Source: an uncultured Pelagibacteraceae bacterium
GTDB taxonomy: Bacteria > Pseudomonadota > Alphaproteobacteria > Pelagibacterales > Pelagibacteraceae
NCBI GenBank assembly: GCA_902604785.1
Contig: CACLAC010000002.1
Location: 1-64,000 of the forward strand
Length of the DNA: 64,000 nucleotides
Direction: 5' to 3'
A program made the position numbers and the translations under genes. Every line of letters begins with the position of its first letter. Positions within the stretch are counted from its first letter, which is position 1. The notes beneath the pieces are model-generated. The model searched no databases. It was not told where the DNA came from and saw nothing but the letters and a program-made list of their open reading frames with translations. Of the stretch, positions 57,638 to 64,000 are shown one piece after another.

Positions 57638-58474
57638 GTGTCAAAAATTCAATTAAGTAAAAATTTTATAAGAAACACTTGCAAATTAGCTTTAGCTGAA
57701 GATCTATATCCATCTGGAGACATAACATCAAATTTATTAGACAATAATTCTATTAGAAAGATTAAATTAATTAGCAATGAAAGAGGAATAATAGGAGGGT
57801 TAGAATTTGCTAAACAAACTTTTAATTTATTGGATAAAAAAATTAAATTTATTTCAAAAAAGAAAGATGGATCCTCAGTAAATAAAGGATCTGTAGTTGC
57901 AGTAGTAGAGGGTAAAATTAAAAATATACTTATGGGTGAAAGAGTAGCTCTTAATTTTGTCTCTCATATTTCAGGAATTGCAACAAAAACAAATAAATTT
58001 GTAAAAAAAGTTGGAAAAAGAACTAAAATTTGTTGCACTAGAAAAACCATTCCAAATCTTAGAGTTATTCAAAAGTATGCTGTAAAATTAGGAGGTGGAA
58101 CAAATCATAGATTTAATTTAAGTGATGAGTTTTTAATTAAAGATAATCATATTGCTTCATCAAAAAAATTTGAAGAAATTATCAAAAAAGCAATTAAGTC
58201 AAAAAAAGGAAAAAAAATTACGGTTGAAGTTGATAACTTAAATCAACTTAAGAAAATTAATGGTTTAAAATTTGATAGAATATTATTTGACAATATGAAC
58301 TCTAAAAATCTTAGAGAAGGAGTTAAACTAGCTGAAAAGCTTTATGAAACTGAAGCATCTGGTGGCGTTACTTTATACAATGTAAGAAAAATTGCTAGAA
58401 CTGGTGTGGATAGAATATCTATTGGTGCATTAACACATAATATTAATTCATTAGATTTAAAATTAGAAATTTAA
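57638..58474 (+). CDS. nadC: Nicotinate-nucleotide pyrophosphorylase NadC
   Basis: A 278-residue type II PRTase with EDLYPSGDITSNLL, GERVALNFVSHISGIAT, CTRKTIPNLRVIQKYAV, GGGTNHRFNLSDEFLIKDNH and SGGVTLYNVRKIARTGVDRISIG-type phosphate site. It converts quinolinate and PRPP to nicotinate mononucleotide. The start is GTG at 57638, 5 bases after nadA. It converges on ppdK with a 5-base gap. Confidence 0.95.
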   Translation: MSKIQLSKNFIRNTCKLALAEDLYPSGDITSNLLDNNSIRKIKLISNERGIIGGLEFAKQTFNLLDKKIKFISKKKDGSSVNKGSVVAVVEGKIKNILMGERVALNFVSHISGIATKTNKFVKKVGKRTKICCTRKTIPNLRVIQKYAVKLGGGTNHRFNLSDEFLIKDNHIASSKKFEEIIKKAIKSKKGKKITVEVDNLNQLKKINGLKFDRILFDNMNSKNLREGVKLAEKLYETEASGGVTLYNVRKIARTGVDRISIGALTHNINSLDLKLEI

Positions 58475-58479
58475 TTAGA

Positions 58480-61137
58480 TTATTTTTTTAATTGAGCTTG
58501 AGCAGCTGCTAAACGTGCAACAGGTACTCTATAAGGAGAACAAGAAACATAATCCAATCCAACTTTAGAACAAAATTCTATACTTTTTGGATCTCCTCCA
58601 TGTTCTCCACAAATTCCAAGTTTAATTTTTTTGTTTTGCTTTTTTCCTCTAGTCACAGCTATTTCAATTAAATCTCCAACTCCATCATCAATTGATATAA
58701 AAGGATCAATATCAAAAATCTTATTTTCGATATAATCATTTAAAAATTTGCCGCTATCGTCTCTACTTATCCCAAACGTAGTTTGAGTTAGGTCGTTAGT
58801 TCCAAAACTAAAAAATTCTGCATATTTTGCAATTTCTTTAGCTTTTATTGCGGCTCGTGGAAGTTCAATCATTGTACCTACTAGAAATTTGATTTTAGTT
58901 TTATTTTCATTCTGTACTTTTCTGGCAATATTAATAACCAGTTCTTTCATTATTTTTATTTCAGCTTCGGTTGAGACAAGTGGTATCATTATTTCCGGCA
59001 TAGTTGATTTAATTTTTCTTTTTTTGCATTCTACTAAAGCTTCGAATATTGCCCTAATTTGCATTTCGTAAATTTCTGGAAAAGAAATTCCCAGTCTACA
59101 TCCTCTATGACCTAACATGGGATTTTGTTCGTTTTGTTCTTCGATTCTGCCTTCAATTTCTTTAATTGATAAATTTAAAGATTTTGAAATATCATTAATT
59201 TCTGAAGCACTTTTAGGTAAAAATTCATGTAGTGGTGGATCTAAAAGTCTTACTGTAACTGGAAGTCCATTCATAATTTTAAATATTTCTATAAAATCAT
59301 TTTTTTGATGTGGTAGTAATTTTTCTAAAGCTTTAGCTCGGTCTTCTTTTGATTTTGAAAGTATCATTTCTCTAACTGACAAAATTCTATCTTCATCAAA
59401 GAACATGTGTTCAGTTCTACATAAACCAATTCCTTCAGCTCCAAAATCCCTTGCTATTTTGCTGTCCAAAGGTGTTTCAGAATTTGTTCTGATTTTTAAT
59501 TTTCTAAAACTATCTGCCCAACTCATCAACTTAGAAAAATCTCCTGAAATTTCAGGTTTAACAGTTTTTACTTCTCCTAAAATTATTCTACCAGTTGAAC
59601 CATCAATGGTTATCAAATCTCCTTCTTTAATTTCATCACCATTTGCTTTAAATAAGTTATTTTCATAATCAATTTCTATTTCGCTTGAACCAGAAACACA
59701 CGGACGTCCCATTCCTCTTGCAACTACCGCAGCGTGGCTTGTCATTCCACCTCTTGCGGTTAAAATCCCCTTAGCTGCATGCATACCATGAATATCTTCT
59801 GGAGAAGTTTCGACTCTTACTAAAATTGTATTTTGCATCATTTCATTAAGTCTTTGAGCTTCATCTGAGGAAAAAACAACTTTTCCACTTGCAGCTCCAG
59901 GAGATGCGGGCAAACCTTTTGCTATTACTTCAACGTTACTTTTTTCATCCAAGGTTGGGTGAAGTAAAGAATCTAGGGAGTTTGGTTCAATTCTTAAAAC
60001 TGCTTCTTTTTTTGAAATTAACTTTTCTTTAACCATATCTGTAGCAATTTTAATTGCAGATTTTGCTGTTCTTTTTCCTGATCTAGTTTGTAACATCCAA
60101 AGCTTTTTATTCTCTACTGTAAATTCAACATCTTGCATGTCTCTATAATGTTTTTCCAGTCTAAATAATATTTTTTTTAAATCTTTATAAATTGAAGGCA
60201 TTGACTCCTCCATTGAAAGTAATTTTTCCTTAGAATTTAATCTAGCCTTTTTAGTTATGTGTTGAGGGGTTCTGGTGCCAGCTACAACATCTTCGCCTTG
60301 GGCATTAATTAAGTACTCACCAAATATTTCATTACTTCCATCTGATGGATTTCTTGTAAATACTACGCCTGTTGCACTATTATTTCCCATATTGCCAAAT
60401 ACCATTGACTGAACATTTACTGCTGTGCCCCAATCGGATGGTATTTGATTTAACTTTCTATAAACTTTTGCTCTATGACTTTCCCAAGATAAAAATACTG
60501 AACTGATAGCTCCATTAAGCTGTTGTTTAACATCTTGTGGGAATTCTTTTTTTGTTTTTTCTATGACTAAATCTTTAAAATCTTTAATTAATCCATCCCA
60601 GTCATTTTCATCAAGCTCAGTATCTAACAAAACACCCTTAGTTAATTTATAATTTTCTATTAGTTCCTCAAAATGATAATTTTCAATATTCAAGACTACG
60701 TTGGAGTACATCTGAATAAATCTTCTGTAACTATCTTTTGCAAATCTAATATTTGAAGTTTGTTTTGATAGGGCTAAAACTGTATTATCATTTAAACCAA
60801 GATTTAAAATAGTATCCATCATTCCTGGCATTGAAACTCTTGCGCCAGATCTAACTGAAACTAGCAAGGGATTTGTTAAACCACCAAATTTTTTTTTTGT
60901 TTGTTTTTCTATATTCTTTAGTTCTAAATTTATTTGTTTAATTATTTGAGAATTTAATTTTTTTTTATTTTTATAAAATAATTCACATACTTCTGTTGAA
61001 ATAGTAAATCCTGGAGGTACAGGCAAACCTAGTTTACCCATTTCTGCTAAGTTCGCACCTTTTCCACCTAAAATACTTTTAGCTTTCTTTGAATTTAATG
61101 ATTCTTTTGAACTAAAATTAAAAATAAGTTTTTTCAT
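58480..61137 (-). CDS. ppdK: Pyruvate, phosphate dikinase
   Basis: An 885-residue three-domain enzyme. The N-terminal ATP-grasp domain has LGGKGANLAEMGKLGLPVPPGF and a MPGMMDTILNLGLN motif. The central phosphohistidine domain has GGMTSHAAVVARGMGRPCVSG with the catalytic His at about 458. The C-terminal PEP/pyruvate barrel has GIGLCRTEHMFF, MLGHRGCRLG, FGTNDLTQTTFGISRDD and GICGEHGGDP. It interconverts pyruvate and phosphoenolpyruvate using ATP and phosphate. It starts directly after glyS. Confidence 0.96.
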   Translation of the reverse strand: MKKLIFNFSSKESLNSKKAKSILGGKGANLAEMGKLGLPVPPGFTISTEVCELFYKNKKKLNSQIIKQINLELKNIEKQTKKKFGGLTNPLLVSVRSGARVSMPGMMDTILNLGLNDNTVLALSKQTSNIRFAKDSYRRFIQMYSNVVLNIENYHFEELIENYKLTKGVLLDTELDENDWDGLIKDFKDLVIEKTKKEFPQDVKQQLNGAISSVFLSWESHRAKVYRKLNQIPSDWGTAVNVQSMVFGNMGNNSATGVVFTRNPSDGSNEIFGEYLINAQGEDVVAGTRTPQHITKKARLNSKEKLLSMEESMPSIYKDLKKILFRLEKHYRDMQDVEFTVENKKLWMLQTRSGKRTAKSAIKIATDMVKEKLISKKEAVLRIEPNSLDSLLHPTLDEKSNVEVIAKGLPASPGAASGKVVFSSDEAQRLNEMMQNTILVRVETSPEDIHGMHAAKGILTARGGMTSHAAVVARGMGRPCVSGSSEIEIDYENNLFKANGDEIKEGDLITIDGSTGRIILGEVKTVKPEISGDFSKLMSWADSFRKLKIRTNSETPLDSKIARDFGAEGIGLCRTEHMFFDEDRILSVREMILSKSKEDRAKALEKLLPHQKNDFIEIFKIMNGLPVTVRLLDPPLHEFLPKSASEINDISKSLNLSIKEIEGRIEEQNEQNPMLGHRGCRLGISFPEIYEMQIRAIFEALVECKKRKIKSTMPEIMIPLVSTEAEIKIMKELVINIARKVQNENKTKIKFLVGTMIELPRAAIKAKEIAKYAEFFSFGTNDLTQTTFGISRDDSGKFLNDYIENKIFDIDPFISIDDGVGDLIEIAVTRGKKQNKKIKLGICGEHGGDPKSIEFCSKVGLDYVSCSPYRVPVARLAAAQAQLKK

Positions 61138-63201
61138 TTAAGCTTCTATTTTTGAAAAATTAAAATAATTTTCGAAGCTTTTACATAACATTTTTAAAAG
61201 CTCCAACCTGTTTTTTTTTATTGTAGGATCGTTATCATTTACTATTACATTTTCAAAAAATGCATCTATTTCATATTTTGCTAAGGATAATGTTCTTAAA
61301 CTTTCATCATAATCTTCAGATTTTCCTATATTTGAAAAATACTTTCTTATATCATTAATTCTTTTATAAAGATTTTTTTCAAAATCATTTTTAAAAAGAC
61401 CTGGATCAGCTGAACCTATAATTTGTGAATAACTTTCTTTTTCACTAGATAAGATATTTGAAGATCTTTTATATATTGAAATAACGTCCTGGCCAAAATC
61501 TTTTTTAATATTTTTGTTTAAAGCTTCGGATTTTTTAAAAATTTTTAATATTTCGTCTATATTGTAATTATTTGTGGAACTTTCAATAATATCATTTCTA
61601 ATTTGTTTCTCTTTTAAATAATTTTTCAATCTTTCTAAAATAAATTCACTTAAATCTTTTTGTATTAATTTTGTATCAAATTCAAAATTTTGTTCTTTGT
61701 AAAGCATACATGCATAATTAATTAAATCTTTAAGTTTAAGATTATTATTATTTTCAATAATTAATCTGATTAAACTAATTGCCATTCTTCTTAAAGCATA
61801 AGGATCTTTAGAGCTTGAAGGTTTTAATTTAATTCCAAAAAATCCCACTAATGAGTCCAGTTTATCACTTATAGATAATGCTACGCTGTATGGTTTTTTT
61901 GGGACTGTGCTATCCATTCCAATTGGTAAATAGTGTTGTGATACAGCTAAACTTATTTCTTTGTCAAAACCTTGGGCTTCAGCATAATAGCCTCCCATAA
62001 CACCTTGCAATTCAGGGAATTCTCCTACCAAATCTGACATGAGATCTACTTTGCAAATAGACGATGCTATTTCTATTTTTTCTTTACTAATTAACATTTC
62101 ATCAGAAATTATCCCACATAATTTTCTAATTCTTTGAACCTTATCAAAATATGTTCCTAGTCCTTTAAAATAATTGATATTTTTTAATTTTGAAACTTGT
62201 TTTACTAAATTTTGTGATCTATTTTTTTTCCAAAAAAATTCAGCATCATTTAGACGTGCTTCAATAACTCTTTCATTTCCTAATTTCACAAATCCTTTTG
62301 GATCTTTTTTATCTGCAACAACTATAAAATTATTTGTTAAATTATCTTTATTGTCAAAAGTAGGAAAATACTTTTGATGGTTTTGCATAGTAATTATCAA
62401 TATTTCTTTTGGTATCATTAAATATTTTTTGTTAAATTCACAAAGTAATACTTTTGGTTTTTCTACTATATTTGTAATTTCTTCTAATAATTCTTTTTTT
62501 AATTTAATATTAATTTTTTTTTTGCTTGATAATTTAATAATTTCATTTGAAATAAATGATTTTCTTTTTTCTTGATCTATTAAAACTCCTTGGGTTTTAA
62601 AAAAAGAATTATAAGATTTAAAACTGCTAAAACCTTTAGTCTTTTCTTCCAACTCTTTGTCAATAAATGTAATATTTGAGCTCTTTAAATGATTAAAATT
62701 AAAATCTAATTTTTTACCATCATAAATACTTAATATTGATTTTAAAGGCCTACCCCAAAATAAATTATAATTTCCCCATTTCATAGACTTGTTCCATGTA
62801 ATCTTGGATAAAATATTTGGTATATGTTCTTTTAATAAATCTGCTGTTTTTATTTTTTGAGATGGTTTTTTATAAAAATAAAACTCTCCTTTTTCAGTTT
62901 TTTTTATAAAAACCTGCTTTTTTTTAATATTATTTGATCTCAAAAACCCTTCTAAAGCCTTATCTGGAGAGTTTTTATTTGGACCTCTAATTTCTTCAGA
63001 TTTTTTAGATATTTGTTTTGTAATTTTATCTAAATTAATAACAAGTCTATTGGGAGTAGAATAAACATTTAATTTCCCTTTAATAGAAATTTCATTTTCT
63101 TCTAAAAATTTTTTAAAATTTTCTAATAAACTTTTACGCGCATTAACTTGAAGTTTTGATGGAACTTCTTCACTAAATAATTCTAAAAAAAATTCTGACA
63201 T
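61138..63201 (-). CDS. glyS: Glycyl-tRNA synthetase beta subunit
   Basis: I chose the ATG at 63201 (MSEFFLELFSEEVPSK, the conserved N-terminus), one base after the glyQ stop; the track start at 63219 is a TTG inside glyQ. The roughly 687-residue subunit has ELFSEEVPSK, KSMKWGNYNLFWGRPLKSILSIYDG, FPELQGVMGGYYAEAQG and DPYALRRMAISLIR plus a C-terminal anticodon-binding-like domain. With GlyQ it forms the alpha2beta2 bacterial GlyRS. Confidence 0.94.
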   Translation of the reverse strand: MSEFFLELFSEEVPSKLQVNARKSLLENFKKFLEENEISIKGKLNVYSTPNRLVINLDKITKQISKKSEEIRGPNKNSPDKALEGFLRSNNIKKKQVFIKKTEKGEFYFYKKPSQKIKTADLLKEHIPNILSKITWNKSMKWGNYNLFWGRPLKSILSIYDGKKLDFNFNHLKSSNITFIDKELEEKTKGFSSFKSYNSFFKTQGVLIDQEKRKSFISNEIIKLSSKKKINIKLKKELLEEITNIVEKPKVLLCEFNKKYLMIPKEILIITMQNHQKYFPTFDNKDNLTNNFIVVADKKDPKGFVKLGNERVIEARLNDAEFFWKKNRSQNLVKQVSKLKNINYFKGLGTYFDKVQRIRKLCGIISDEMLISKEKIEIASSICKVDLMSDLVGEFPELQGVMGGYYAEAQGFDKEISLAVSQHYLPIGMDSTVPKKPYSVALSISDKLDSLVGFFGIKLKPSSSKDPYALRRMAISLIRLIIENNNNLKLKDLINYACMLYKEQNFEFDTKLIQKDLSEFILERLKNYLKEKQIRNDIIESSTNNYNIDEILKIFKKSEALNKNIKKDFGQDVISIYKRSSNILSSEKESYSQIIGSADPGLFKNDFEKNLYKRINDIRKYFSNIGKSEDYDESLRTLSLAKYEIDAFFENVIVNDNDPTIKKNRLELLKMLCKSFENYFNFSKIEA

Positions 63202-63202
63202 T

Positions 63203-64000
63203 TTAATTTTGACTCTCAAGCCAAACTTTTCCTATTGCTTTAGTTAGATCCCTAATTTTTGATATATAATCTGATCTTTGTGCAACACTAATAACTCCTC
63301 TAGCATCAAGTATATTAAATATATGACTTGCTTTCAAACATTGGTCATAAGCAGGTAGTGAAAATTTTTTTTCAATTAATGATTTGGCTTCTTCTTCAAT
63401 CATATTAAATATTTTAAATAAATTGTCTGTATTTGCATGTTCAAAATTATATGCTGAAAATTCTTTTTCTGATTGATAAAATATATCTTTATAAGAAATG
63501 CCTTCGCTATTCCAATTTAAATCAAAAACATTTTTTTTATTTTGAATAAACATACAAAGTCTTTCAAGCCCATAAGTGATTTCAACTGAAATAGGCTTAC
63601 ATTCTACACCGGCCATTTGTTGAAAATAAGTAAATTGAGTAATTTCCATACCATTGCACCATACTTCCCATCCTAGTCCAGCAGCACCTAATGTTGGGCT
63701 TTCCCAGTCATCTTCAACAAATCTAATATCATGTTCATTATAATTAATTCCTATTGCCGCAATACTATTTAAATATAATTTTTTTATATTGTTAGGAGAT
63801 GGTTTAATTAAAACTTGAAATTGATAATAATGTTGAAGTCTATTTGGATTATCACCATATCTTCCATCAGTTGGTCTTCTAGATGGTTGAACATAAGCTG
63901 TCTTCCATGGTTTTTCTCCTAGAGATCTAAGAGTTGTTGCTGGATGAAATGTTCCTGCTCCTACTTCTAAATCGTAAGGTTGAATTATAACACATCCTTG
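63203..64000 (-). CDS. glyQ: Glycyl-tRNA synthetase alpha subunit, 5' end cut by window
   Basis: The track shows only 63203-63649 from an internal Met, but the frame is open to the window end. The extra part reads [48 protein letters not shown] and [21 protein letters not shown], which are GlyQ class II catalytic-core sequences. The C-terminus is complete. It catalyses glycine activation and charging with GlyS. Confidence 0.95.
   Translation of the reverse strand, partial: QGCVIIQPYDLEVGAGTFHPATTLRSLGEKPWKTAYVQPSRRPTDGRYGDNPNRLQHYYQFQVLIKPSPNNIKKLYLNSIAAIGINYNEHDIRFVEDDWESPTLGAAGLGWEVWCNGMEITQFTYFQQMAGVECKPISVEITYGLERLCMFIQNKKNVFDLNWNSEGISYKDIFYQSEKEFSAYNFEHANTDNLFKIFNMIEEEAKSLIEKKFSLPAYDQCLKASHIFNILDARGVISVAQRSDYISKIRDLTKAIGKVWLESQN

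Noticed and set aside
58474-58510. Possible rho-independent terminator between convergent nadC and ppdK
   Set aside because: There is a T-run but no convincing GC-containing stem before it; with this base composition T-runs occur by chance.

Overview
This window comes from a small-genome, very AT-rich, oligotroph-like alphaproteobacterium, most likely of the SAR11 (Pelagibacterales) type. That assignment is inference. It rests on extreme A+T with tight TAATG/ATGA gene overlaps, a circularly permuted two-piece tmRNA, alphaproteobacterial gene orders (hflK-hflC-DUF2065-degP and mreB-mreC-mreD-mrdA-rodA) and a lean set of core biosynthesis genes. No mobile element, integrase or CRISPR array was seen.

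Region 1 (about 1-28.9 kb) is a type IV pilus and signalling region. Two tandem genes fuse an ammonium transporter (Amt) to a SpoIIE/RsbU-type PP2C phosphatase; the first is cut by the window edge. They are followed by a metal-binding (HMA) exported protein, a small membrane protein and two type IV pilins. Divergent from these are an STAS anti-anti-sigma-type protein and an RsbW-like HATPase. Next come a pilMN(fused)-pilO-pilP-pilQ-pilB-pilC operon on the minus strand and a divergent pilT-fimT-pilV-pilW-pilX-(unknown)-pilY1 operon on the plus strand. After these lie a small membrane ORF, a sulfotransferase-like gene that looks inserted between 57-bp direct repeats, a propeller/beta-barrel outer-membrane protein, the prepilin peptidase pilD and a GAF-PP2C phosphatase.

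Region 2 (about 28.9-37.7 kb) is a surface/secretion region on the minus strand. Two paralogous TPR + outer-membrane-barrel proteins resemble Slam export proteins, and each is followed by a FecR-domain protein; one FecR protein has a long lysine-rich tail. A CHASE2-PP2C phosphatase lies between the two pairs, and two paralogous exported proteins of unknown function end the run. Together, regions 1 and 2 encode at least four PP2C phosphatases with different sensors (Amt twice, GAF, CHASE2) but only one STAS protein and one HATPase kinase. This suggests a converging partner-switching network that reads ammonium and other cues next to pilus and surface genes. It is the most interesting feature of the window.

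Region 3 (about 37.8-64 kb) is housekeeping. It holds the rod-shape cluster (rodA frameshifted at an 8-base homopolymer, mrdA, mreD, mreC, mreB), branched-chain amino acid genes (leuA, ilvC, ilvN, ilvB), miaA, degP, DUF2065, hflC, hflK, mrp, thyX, a GT2 glycosyltransferase, tmRNA, a Bcp peroxiredoxin, tRNA-Leu(GAG), nadA-nadC, ppdK, glyS and a partial glyQ. No gene-free stretch longer than about 300 bases remains once the two edge-truncated genes and the tmRNA are counted.
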